NCBI GenBank assembly: GCA_041287635.1
Contig: JBGGNG010000116.1
Coordinates: forward strand, 1 to 15,908
Origin: JAOUEA01 sp041287635
Lineage (GTDB): Bacteria; Actinomycetota; UBA4738; HRBIN12
Length of the DNA stretch: 15,908 bases
Reading direction: 5' to 3'
Under the pieces are notes generated by a model. The model did no database searches and was not told where the DNA came from. It saw only the letters and a list, made by a program, of their open reading frames with translations. Shown piece by piece: positions 1 to 7,750 of this stretch (its first letter is position 1; each line of letters opens with the position of its first letter). Position numbers and translations under genes: made by a program.

Positions 1-627
<627 letters not shown>

Positions 628-632
628 GGCGC

Positions 633-1142
633 GTGAGGGCCACCACATCCGCGGGGCGTGGGCCGAGGGCGGCGAAGATCCCGAAGAGCTGTCACGAGCG
701 GGCCCTGGGGCTCCTGGCGGTGCGCCCGCGTGCCCGCCGGGAGCTCGAGCGGCGCCTCCTGGCAGCCGGGTTCCAAGCCGACGAGGTCGACGACGTGCTC
801 GTGCGTCTCGAGCGGGTCGGTCTGATCGACGACGAGGCGTTCGCTCGTCAGCTGGCCGACCACCAGTTCGGATCGCGTCACGCGGGTCGCCGGGCCGTCG
901 CGAGTGCATTGCTCGCGAGGGGCATCGCCCCAGACCTCGCAGCCCGGGTCGCTGACGATGCCCCCGACGCCGAGCACGATCGTGCGTTCGAGCTGGCTCG
1001 GGCGCGGGTCGGCCGGCTCGAGGGTGTCGAGCCCCAGAAGGCTTTCGGTCGGCTGACGTCGCTGCTCGTTCGTCGCGGCTACTCTCCGGACGTCGCGAGA
1101 TCGGCCGCACGGAATGCGCTTGAGGTCGACGACCAGGACTAG
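633..1142 (+). CDS. recX: Regulatory protein RecX
   Basis: RecX binds RecA filaments and limits their extension and activity. The 169-residue product has the family's pattern of three-helix repeats. Residues about 20-55 hold the ALGLLAVRPRARRELERRLLAAGF repeat, similar to the family's 'L..R..S..EL...L..KG' pattern. Then comes VDDVLVRLERVGLIDDEAFARQLADHQ, the most diagnostic RecX segment (LDD..FA..), and GRRAVASALLARGIAPDLAARV. The C-terminal repeat is KAFGRLTSLLVRRGYSPDVARSAA. The start is the GTG at 633, 5 bp after the recA stop; there is no strong Shine-Dalgarno, consistent with translational coupling to recA. The first 20 residues are basic and variable, so a slightly later start is possible. 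The recA-recX order is the classical arrangement and supports the call. Confidence 0.92.
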   Translation: MRATTSAGRGPRAAKIPKSCHERALGLLAVRPRARRELERRLLAAGFQADEVDDVLVRLERVGLIDDEAFARQLADHQFGSRHAGRRAVASALLARGIAPDLAARVADDAPDAEHDRAFELARARVGRLEGVEPQKAFGRLTSLLVRRGYSPDVARSAARNALEVDDQD

Positions 1143-1154
1143 GTCGTTGGGACC

Positions 1155-1183
1155 TTGCCTCGTGCACGGTGCGGCCGTAGCAT
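1155..1183 (+). promoter_or_regulatory. Candidate sigma70-type promoter for rny
   Basis: TTGCCT (1155-1160) and TAGCAT (1178-1183) are separated by exactly 17 bp and lie just after the recX stop. Each matches the actinobacterial housekeeping consensus (TTGACA / TANNNT) at most positions. Transcription would start near 1190 and leave an unusually long leader of about 218 nt before rny. This is judged by eye only; no other promoter of similar quality was seen in the gap. Confidence 0.45.
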
Positions 1184-1283
1184 CGTGAACACGAGAGGAA
1201 CACTTCCGACACCACGTTCAACGAATCCCACCTGTGAGCGAGTCGTGACCCCGACCCACGCCAACCCGACCACCCAGAGCAGC

Positions 1284-1307
1284 CGGCGGCGCTCGAGCCG
1301 GCCGCCG
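1284..1307 (+). other. GC-rich hairpin in the rny leader
   Basis: CGGCGGC (1284-1290) and GCCGCCG (1301-1307) form a perfect 7-bp stem around a 10-nt loop. There is no T-tract after it, so it is a weak candidate for an intrinsic terminator. It could equally be a structural element of the rny 5' leader. A second small stem, GGACC-GGAG-GGTCC, lies at 1353-1366 and is followed by TTCT. The rest of the recX-rny gap (1143-1407) shows no credible gene. Confidence 0.3.
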
Positions 1308-1407
1308 ACGAGGCTCCGCACACTCGCGCACAGCGTCTGACCGAACGAACGCGGACCGGAGGGTCCTTCTCGCAAACGTCGTCTGACGAGGTTTGTGGAG
1401 GAGAGCC

Positions 1408-2940
1408 ATGGTCCCAGTGTTGACGGCTATCGCCGGGCTGTTGCTCGGCTTCGCGGCGGGCTTCCTGTACAGGAAATCGATCGCTGCGACGAATGCGCAG
1501 AGCATCGAGACGCGCGCCCAGAAGATGCTGCTCGATGCCGAACGCGAGGCGGACGCCGCCTCGAAGAGAGCGCTCGGCGAGGCGAAGCACGAGATCGCGA
1601 CGCTCAGACGCGAGGCGGACGACGACATCCGAAGCCGGCGGGACGAGATCGTGCGTCAGGAGCGGCGCATGAGTGAGGCGAGCAGCGATCTGCAGGCCAC
1701 ACTCGAGCGTGCCCACGCACGGGCGGTCGAGCTCGAGGAACGTGACGAGAAGCTCACGTACGTCCGGACGCAGTTGGAGCGGGCCACCGAGCTCCATCGC
1801 GCCCAGCTCGAGAAGATCGCCGGGATGACCTCGAGCGAGGCGAGGGACCAGCTCATGACTCAGGTCGTCGACGACGCGAAACGAGCGGCGATGAGCCAGG
1901 TTCGCGAGATCGAACAGCGCGCTCGCGAGGACGGCGAGGAGCGGGCCCGCAAGATCGTCACGATCGCGATCCAGCGGGTCGCGTCCGAACAGACCGCGGA
2001 GTCCACCGTGAGCGTGTTCGCCCTGCCCAGCGAGGACATGAAGGGACGTATCATCGGCCGCGAAGGCCGCAACATCCGGGCGTTCGAGTCGGTGACGGGC
2101 GTGAACCTCATCATCGACGACACCCCGGAAGCGGTCGTCCTGTCGTGCTTCGACCCCGTGCGTCGTGAGGCGGCCAGGATGACCCTCGCCAAACTCGTCG
2201 AGGACGGTCGCATCCATCCGGCACGCATCGAGGAGATCCACGAGCGTTCCCAGCGTGAGCTCGAGGAGCACGTGCGGCGGGCGGGGGAGGATGCCGTCGC
2301 CGAGGTGGGTATCACCGATATCCACCCCGAGATGGTGAAGCTGCTCGGTCGGCTCCAGTACCGCACGTCCTACGGCCAGAACGTGCTGCGTCACCTCGTC
2401 GAATCGGCCCATATCGCGAGCGGCCTCGCCGCCGAGATCGGGCTGGATCCCACGATCGTGAAGCGCGGTGCCTTCCTCCACGACATCGGGAAAGCCGTTA
2501 CCCACGAGGTCGAAGGCTCGCACGCAATCATCGGCGCCGAGATCGCTCGGCGCATGGGGGAGTCGCCCGAGGTCGTGCACTGCATCGAGTCGCACCACGG
2601 CGAAGTCGAGCAACACACGATCGATGCGGTGCTGGCGCAGATCGCCGACGGCATCAGCGGCGGACGGCCCGGCGCCCGGCGCGAGTCGCTCGAGACCTAC
2701 GTGAAACGCCTGGAGCGCCTCGAGGAGATCTGCACCACACACCCCGGTGTCGTGAAGACCTTCGCGATGCAAGCGGGACGCGAGGTCAGGGTGATGGTGG
2801 AGCCCGACGATGTCGACGACATGCAGGCCCAGGTGATCGCTCGCGATATCGCGAAACAGGTGGAGGAGGAGCTCCAGTACCCCGGACAGATCCGGATCAC
2901 GGTCGTGCGGGAGACGCGGGCAACCGAGTACGCCCGGTAG
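1408..2940 (+). CDS. rny: Ribonuclease Y
   Basis: RNase Y is a membrane-anchored endoribonuclease that starts decay of many mRNAs in bacteria lacking or supplementing RNase E. The 510-residue product has the full family architecture: an N-terminal transmembrane helix (about residues 4-20, VLTAIAGLLLGFAAGFL), a long charged coiled coil (about 25-190), and a KH RNA-binding domain with GRIIGREGRNIRAFE at 213-227. An HD phosphohydrolase domain follows with the catalytic pair in FLHDIGKA (His358-Asp359) and the downstream ESHHGE metal-site segment. The C-terminal region ends with VEEELQYPGQIRITVVRE, typical of the family. The ATG at 1408 is chosen over an in-frame TTG at 1393 because GGAGGAG (1397-1403) is a strong ribosome site just before it. 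Usual family length is about 510-520. It is expressed alone, probably from the promoter at 1155-1183, and is convergent with the coiled-coil gene downstream. Confidence 0.96.
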   Translation: MVPVLTAIAGLLLGFAAGFLYRKSIAATNAQSIETRAQKMLLDAEREADAASKRALGEAKHEIATLRREADDDIRSRRDEIVRQERRMSEASSDLQATLERAHARAVELEERDEKLTYVRTQLERATELHRAQLEKIAGMTSSEARDQLMTQVVDDAKRAAMSQVREIEQRAREDGEERARKIVTIAIQRVASEQTAESTVSVFALPSEDMKGRIIGREGRNIRAFESVTGVNLIIDDTPEAVVLSCFDPVRREAARMTLAKLVEDGRIHPARIEEIHERSQRELEEHVRRAGEDAVAEVGITDIHPEMVKLLGRLQYRTSYGQNVLRHLVESAHIASGLAAEIGLDPTIVKRGAFLHDIGKAVTHEVEGSHAIIGAEIARRMGESPEVVHCIESHHGEVEQHTIDAVLAQIADGISGGRPGARRESLETYVKRLERLEEICTTHPGVVKTFAMQAGREVRVMVEPDDVDDMQAQVIARDIAKQVEEELQYPGQIRITVVRETRATEYAR

Positions 2941-2946
2941 CGCGGG

Positions 2947-5900
2947 TCAGCGTCCAGACGGGTCGCCGTCGCGGTTCTTCTTCCCGCTCGCCGCGCCCGC
3001 CAGCTTCCTGAAACTCAGGCCCCTGGAGGGCTGGGAGCCCGCCACCCAGGAGTCGCTGTCCTGAGGGGTCGACGCGGCGCTTGCGTGGGCGACCTCCTTG
3101 TCCGATGGAGCAGGCTCGGCGACCGGCTCGACGGCATCGTGCACCGGGTCGACGGCCGCGAGCGGATCGGCGAGCGCGTCGGGGTCGACACCAGCGCGGT
3201 GGGCAGCGAGGTCGGCCTCTGCCTTGGCGAGGGCACGCTCCGCCTGATCGGCTCGACCCGTCACGTCCTCGAGCCGCGTGCGGAGGTCCCGGAACTCCTG
3301 CTCAGAATGCATCGAGGGGATGAAGCCCTCCTCCTTGGCCATCCGCAGAGCCGCCTCGGCCGCCTCGGTGGCTGCGTAGGCGCTCCGTGCCCGCGCCTCG
3401 CTCTGGAGCAACTGGGACTCGAGGTCCCGCAGCTGCGACCTGAGCTCGATCTCCTGCGAGCCGCCGGAACTGGCCGATCCATCCGGGGGGCCGACGATCG
3501 AGGGGGCGTCTTGCGCGAGCGACTCCAGCTCGAGGACCCGGCGCTCGGCCTCACCGGCGCGCGCTCGCGCTTCGGTCGCGCCATCGTGAGCGGCGGCGAG
3601 TTGTTCCTCCAACTCGGCGACCTTGGAGCGGACACCGTCGACCGACTCGACGCTCGATCGGAGCCCATCCCGCTCCGCCTCCAGGGTCTTCACCGATGTC
3701 TCGGCGACGGCGAGATCGTTCCTCAGCGACGCCAATAGTTCTTCAGCCTGCGTCCGCTCGGCACGTGCTGACGTCAGTTCCGCCTCGAGTGCGGTCGTCG
3801 CCTCGTTCCTCCCCACGGCGTGGGCCCGAACCTTCTCGGCGTCCTCGACCGCAGATTGGGCGTCTGCCTTGACTCGCTCGACATCTGCAAGGGCGGTCTC
3901 GACCGTACCCTTGGCGCTGGCAGCCTCGTGCTCGGCTTCGGTCGCCCGCTGCTCAGCCGCAGCGATTCGCTCGTTCGCAGCATCGAGATCTGTGGTGGTT
4001 CGCGCCTCGACCTCTCCGAGCCTCGCGGTCAGCTCTTCGAGCTTCGATGTCGCCTCGCCATGCGACAGAGCGAGGGATTCGGCGCGAGCGGTGGCCTCCG
4101 CCGCGCGGGCATCCGCGGAGGCGATGTCCCGCTCCGAGGATGCGACCCGCTCCTCTGCGCTGGCGATGACCGCCCGAGCCTCCTGGGCCTGTGTGGCCGA
4201 GCGTTCGGCCTCGGCCTTCGCCTCGGCGAGCTCGGCTCGGATGGACTCGACGTCTGCGATCGCCGCGGTGACGTCCGCGCGCGCCGCGTCGATCTCACCC
4301 TGGATGCCGGCCACCGCCGCCTCGGCTTCGGTGGCACGCCGCTCGGCCGCGGCGGCCCGCTCGCTCGACGCGTCGACGTCTGCCCGCGCGTCTGCCCCCG
4401 CCTCTTCGAGCGCCGTTGTGAGCTCGAGAGCCTTTTCGGTGCTCTCCTGGGCGATGCGCTGGGCGTCCGCGACGGCGAGTTCGGCGGCTGCCGCCCTGGA
4501 CCCCGCCGCCTCGACGCGAGATCCTGCCTCGACGGCTCGAGTCTCGGCCTCGGCTGCCGCCGCTTCGAGCGACTGAACGCGGGACTCGGCTTCCCTGGCA
4601 CGCTCCTCGGACCCGGCTCGCTCGCGCTCGGACGTCGACACGCGTTCGTCGTCCGCGGCGATGGCGGCCCGGGCCTCCTCGGCCTGCTCGAGCGCCCGTT
4701 CGGCGTTGGATCGGGACTCTTCGGCCTGCACACGCGCGGCTTCGGCGTCATTCCGTGCCTGCTGCATCTCCCTCGTGGCCCGTTCGGCGTCCTCCCGTGA
4801 CCGCTCTGCCGCGGCGCGGGCGACGTTCAGCTCTTCGCGTTCGGTCTCAAACGAGGCGCGCAGCTCGGCGAGGGCGGATTCTGCTTCGGTCGCTCGCTGC
4901 TCGGCAGCGCTGACCCGGGCCTCGGCGGCCTCGAGATCCGCCCTCGCCCGAGCGTCGGCCTCCTCGAATGCCGACGTGAGCTCGTTGGAGGTCATGTCGG
5001 GCTTGCCCCTGAGGTCCTCGATCTCGGCTTCGAGCCGTTCGAGCACGATCTCTCGCTGGGCCGCGGCGGTCTCCAACTCCACCACAGCCGCCACCAGCTG
5101 CCCGACTTTCCTGGCGGCCTCGTCGGCGATACGGTTCGCCTCGGCCAGGGCAGTCTCGCCCTCGGTCGCGCGGGCCTCGGCGGCGTCGGCGCGCGAACCC
5201 TCCTCGGTCGCGCGGGCCAGGGAATCGGCCACCGTCGTCTCCAGCGCCGCCGCATGCTCCTCGACCTGGGCGACCCGCTGCGCCATGGCATCGGCCCTGG
5301 CTCGGGCTTCGCTCGCACGGGCCTCGGCGGCGGCCATGTCCTGCTCGGCCGTCGTCGCTCGCACCTCCGCGGCGTCGGCCGTCGAACGAGCCGCGTCAGC
5401 GTCCTCCTTCGCCCGACGGGTGGCCGAGTGAGCCTCCTCGACGTCGGCGCGAGCCCGGTCCGCGTCGGCACGCGCCTCTTCGGCTTCGGTCCGCGCACGG
5501 CCGGCGTCCGCCGTCGCACGGTCCGCGTCGATCTGTGCCGCCACGAGTCGCTCGTCGATCGCACGAAAGGCTTCCTCGCCGTGCTCGATCGCCTGGTCGG
5601 CGGCGCTCCTGGCGTCGGCGAGCTCGGCGCGGACCTCGGTCAACGCCTCCTGCGCGTCGTTCAGCTGGTGCTCGGCGGCCTCGACCCTTGTGTTCGCCTG
5701 CTCGAGCTCCACGCGGAGCCGTGCCTCTTCTTCCCTGCTCTGTTCTGCCGCCTTCTCAGATTCCTCTGCCCTCGCGAGAGATTCCTCGGCCTTCGCGACA
5801 GATTCCTCGACCTTCACGCTCAGTCGGGCCGCCGCGTCTCGAGCCTCGTCGAGGGCCGCGAGCGCGTCGGTCAGCTCCTGACGGAGGTCCTCGATCGTCG

Positions 5901-6252
5901 CCGTCGCCTCGACGAGGCGGTCCTCGGCGAGGTCGGCACGGTCCGCGACGCTGCCCAGCTCTGCGAGGCGATCACCAGCCGCGGTGAGGAGTGTCTCGGT
6001 CGCTTTCGATGCCTCGGTCGCATCGGCGCCTGCCTCCAGCGCCGCACGGAGGGCTCGTTCCGCCGAGGCCAGACGGGTGGCCAGGTCGAAGAACTCACCG
6101 GCGTCGATGGCGTCCGGCCGGACGGTCGATGCTCGCAGGGTCTCGAGCTCCGCCACGCGTCGAGCCAGCACGCGTTGCGCGGCAAGGGATTCCTTGAGCT
6201 GGATCCGCGCCTCCCGAAGGCGCGCTTTCTTGCTCGGCTTGTCGGCGTCCAT
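2947..6252 (-). CDS. Giant coiled-coil protein of unknown function
   Basis: I do not recognise the family. The 1101-residue product is overwhelmingly Ala/Glu/Arg/Asp with almost no aromatic residues, Pro or Cys over its central 850 residues, as expected of a continuous coiled-coil rod. The N-terminus is basic (KPSKKARLREARIQL) without a signal peptide or membrane segment, so the protein is probably cytoplasmic. The rod contains recurring AAEQRATEAE-like segments (about residues 450, 636 and 766) and pairs of longer similar blocks, indicating internal duplication. A Gly/Ser/Pro break lies at about 915-933 (PSIVGPPDGSASSGGSQ), followed by another helical piece around GFIPSMHSEQEF (976-987), an acidic Pro/Ala linker (about 1020-1073) and a short basic tail (LSFRKLAGAASGKKNRDG). 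The ATG at 6252 is preferred over an upstream GTG at 6303 because AGGAGG lies 12 nt before it; the GTG has no clear ribosome site. A scaffold, cytoskeletal or chromosome-associated role is possible but unsupported by any catalytic motif. Confidence 0.85.
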   Translation of the reverse strand: MDADKPSKKARLREARIQLKESLAAQRVLARRVAELETLRASTVRPDAIDAGEFFDLATRLASAERALRAALEAGADATEASKATETLLTAAGDRLAELGSVADRADLAEDRLVEATATIEDLRQELTDALAALDEARDAAARLSVKVEESVAKAEESLARAEESEKAAEQSREEEARLRVELEQANTRVEAAEHQLNDAQEALTEVRAELADARSAADQAIEHGEEAFRAIDERLVAAQIDADRATADAGRARTEAEEARADADRARADVEEAHSATRRAKEDADAARSTADAAEVRATTAEQDMAAAEARASEARARADAMAQRVAQVEEHAAALETTVADSLARATEEGSRADAAEARATEGETALAEANRIADEAARKVGQLVAAVVELETAAAQREIVLERLEAEIEDLRGKPDMTSNELTSAFEEADARARADLEAAEARVSAAEQRATEAESALAELRASFETEREELNVARAAAERSREDAERATREMQQARNDAEAARVQAEESRSNAERALEQAEEARAAIAADDERVSTSERERAGSEERAREAESRVQSLEAAAAEAETRAVEAGSRVEAAGSRAAAAELAVADAQRIAQESTEKALELTTALEEAGADARADVDASSERAAAAERRATEAEAAVAGIQGEIDAARADVTAAIADVESIRAELAEAKAEAERSATQAQEARAVIASAEERVASSERDIASADARAAEATARAESLALSHGEATSKLEELTARLGEVEARTTTDLDAANERIAAAEQRATEAEHEAASAKGTVETALADVERVKADAQSAVEDAEKVRAHAVGRNEATTALEAELTSARAERTQAEELLASLRNDLAVAETSVKTLEAERDGLRSSVESVDGVRSKVAELEEQLAAAHDGATEARARAGEAERRVLELESLAQDAPSIVGPPDGSASSGGSQEIELRSQLRDLESQLLQSEARARSAYAATEAAEAALRMAKEEGFIPSMHSEQEFRDLRTRLEDVTGRADQAERALAKAEADLAAHRAGVDPDALADPLAAVDPVHDAVEPVAEPAPSDKEVAHASAASTPQDSDSWVAGSQPSRGLSFRKLAGAASGKKNRDGDPSGR
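3784..4965 (-). repeat. Internally duplicated coiled-coil modules
   Basis: Within the coiled-coil gene, three successive blocks of the protein (about residues 430-615, 616-745 and 746-823) begin with related segments. These are EEADARARADLEAAEARVSA, EEAGADARADVDASSERAAA and GEVEARTTTDLDAANERIAA, each followed directly by AEQRATEAE or AERRATEAE. The first two blocks also share a segment of the form EEARAAIA..DERVSTSERE / QEARAVIA..EERVASSERD, spaced 165 residues apart. The block lengths differ, so the copies are diverged and not a simple tandem array. Confidence 0.55.
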
Positions 6253-6324
6253 CTGGACCGAGGTCCTCCTAGGTGGCGTGCGGGATCGTCGTTCTTCCCC
6301 CACATCGGCGCCGGTGGTGCAGGC

Positions 6325-6353
6325 TTGAGAGGTGTCTCAGGATCTCGTGTCAT
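6325..6353 (+). promoter_or_regulatory. Candidate promoter of the miaB-hflX operon
   Basis: TTGAGA (6325-6330) and TGTCAT (6348-6353) are 17 bp apart in the divergent region between the coiled-coil gene and miaB. The -35 box matches TTGACA at five of six positions and the -10 box matches TATAAT at four of six. Transcription would begin near 6360. That is almost leaderless for the GTG at 6369 and leaves about 36 nt before the GTG at 6396. The -35 box overlaps a small palindrome, TGAGA-GGTG-TCTCA (6326-6339), which could be a repressor site. No comparable promoter was seen for the minus-strand gene. Confidence 0.35.
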
Positions 6354-6356
6354 GTC

Positions 6357-6384
6357 GGTAGTCCGACGGTGACAATCGGCTACC
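6357..6384 (+). promoter_or_regulatory. Imperfect inverted repeat enclosing the miaB start
   Basis: GGTAG-T-CCGA (6357-6366) pairs with TCGG-CTACC (6376-6384), giving a 9-bp stem with a single bulged T and a 9-nt loop. The loop contains the GTG at 6369, one of the two candidate miaB start codons. It could be an RNA hairpin modulating initiation, or a DNA operator. Confidence 0.3.
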
Positions 6385-7739
6385 CTCGTGAGGTCGTGGA
6401 AGGCACGTACTCGATCCGCACCTTCGGGTGCCAGATGAACGAGCATGACTCGGAGCGCATCGCCGGGTTGCTGCTCGCCGACGGCATGACCCCTGCCGAT
6501 GACGTCGCCGGCTCGCGTGTGGTGGTCTTCAACACGTGCGCGATCCGAGAGAACGCCGACAACAAGCTCTATGGCAACCTGGGCCACCTGAAGCCGGTGA
6601 AGGCCGCCAACCCGCAGATGCGGATCGTCGTGAGCGGATGCCTCGCGCAGAAGGACAAGGGGGAGATCCAGCGCCGCGCCCCGTGGGTGGACGTGGTCGT
6701 GGGAACCCATGCGTTGCCGCACCTGCTGGAGCTGTTGGCGCGCTCGGAGACCGAAGGCCTCCAGATGGACGTGCGCGAGCAGACCGAGACGTTCCCGAGC
6801 GCGTTGCCTGCGGCCCGCGACGACGCGTTCCGAGCGTGGGTCTCGATCGCTCCGGGGTGCGACAACGCATGCACGTTCTGCATCGTGCCGCTCGTGCGGG
6901 GACCACAGCGCTCCCGCGCCGTCGACGACATCCTGGCCGAGGTGCGAGGACTCGCCGCGCGGGGGGTCGTCGAGGTGACCCTGCTCGGGCAGAACGTGAA
7001 CACGTACGGTCGCGACGTCACCGTGCCGGGCTCTCCTCGATCCCCGTTGTTCGCCGATCTCCTCCGGCGGGTTGGTGCCGTCGACGGCATCCGGCGGGTG
7101 CGATTCACGAGCCCGCACCCGCACGACTTCTCCCCCGACGTCATCGACGCGATGGCCGAGACCCCGGCGGTGTGCGAGCACATCCACTTCCCGATGCAGT
7201 CGGGCTCGGACGACGTGCTCCGACGCATGCAACGGTCGTACCGACGCGATCGATACCTCGGCTGGCTCGAGCGCATCCGAGCGGCGATCCCAGGCATCGC
7301 CGTCTCCACCGACATCATCGTGGGATTCCCGGGCGAGACCGAGCGCGACTTCGAGCAGACGCTGGAGGTCGTGGAAGCCGCACGTTTCGACAGCGCCTAC
7401 ATGTTCCAGTACTCGCCTCGGCCGGGTACCAAGGCGGCGAGCTTCGACGAGCAGGTCCCCAAGGAGGTCGTGCAGGCGCGGTTCGACCGGCTCGTCGCGC
7501 TGCAGGAGCGCATCTCGACCGAGGAAGCCGTGGCACTCGTGGGCGAGACGCACGAGGTGTTGGTGGAGGGCGGCGACAGGAAGGGCCGCTCGACGCAGTC
7601 GCGGACCCGCACGAACCGCATCGTGCACATCGCCGGGGCCCTGGAGCCCGGCAGGTTCGCCCGAGCGCGCATCGTGGCAGCCGCTCCACATCACCTCACG
7701 GGTGAGCTCGTACGCGACCCGGTCGGCGCGGGCACCTGA
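6369..7739 (+). CDS. miaB: tRNA-2-methylthio-N6-dimethylallyladenosine synthase MiaB
   Basis: MiaB is a radical-SAM methylthiotransferase that converts i6A37 to ms2i6A37 in tRNAs reading UNN codons. The 456-residue product shows the N-terminal UPF0004 domain with its three cluster-binding cysteines (TFGCQMNEHDSE, Cys21; FNTCAIRENA, Cys57; SGCLAQ, Cys91). The radical-SAM CX3CX2C motif lies in GCDNACTFC (Cys164, 168, 171), and a C-terminal TRAM domain is present at about 390-450. QMNEHDSE and NTCAIRENA favour MiaB over the paralogues MtaB and RimO. The start is uncertain: GTG at 6369 is used here, but GTG at 6396 also fits because homology begins at TYSIRTFGCQ. Neither has a strong ribosome site. 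miaA follows after 11 bp, and MiaA supplies the i6A substrate for MiaB, so the pairing is functional. Confidence 0.96.
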   Translation: MTIGYPREVVEGTYSIRTFGCQMNEHDSERIAGLLLADGMTPADDVAGSRVVVFNTCAIRENADNKLYGNLGHLKPVKAANPQMRIVVSGCLAQKDKGEIQRRAPWVDVVVGTHALPHLLELLARSETEGLQMDVREQTETFPSALPAARDDAFRAWVSIAPGCDNACTFCIVPLVRGPQRSRAVDDILAEVRGLAARGVVEVTLLGQNVNTYGRDVTVPGSPRSPLFADLLRRVGAVDGIRRVRFTSPHPHDFSPDVIDAMAETPAVCEHIHFPMQSGSDDVLRRMQRSYRRDRYLGWLERIRAAIPGIAVSTDIIVGFPGETERDFEQTLEVVEAARFDSAYMFQYSPRPGTKAASFDEQVPKEVVQARFDRLVALQERISTEEAVALVGETHEVLVEGGDRKGRSTQSRTRTNRIVHIAGALEPGRFARARIVAAAPHHLTGELVRDPVGAGT

Positions 7740-7750
7740 CCGCCGGCGCG

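Noticed and set aside
1155..1340. A 61-codon frame in the recX-rny gap
   Set aside because: It starts at a TTG lying within the proposed promoter, has no ribosome site, and gives a Thr/Pro/Arg-rich translation typical of non-coding GC-rich DNA.
3085..6372. Several long plus-strand frames (250-370 codons) lying opposite the coiled-coil gene, e.g. 3820-4800 and 5254-6372
   Set aside because: They are shadows of a GC-rich, Ala/Glu/Arg-coding gene. The translations are repetitive Ser/Ala or Leu/Gly/Arg mixtures without domains, and the minus-strand frame has the coherent coiled-coil sequence and a ribosome site.
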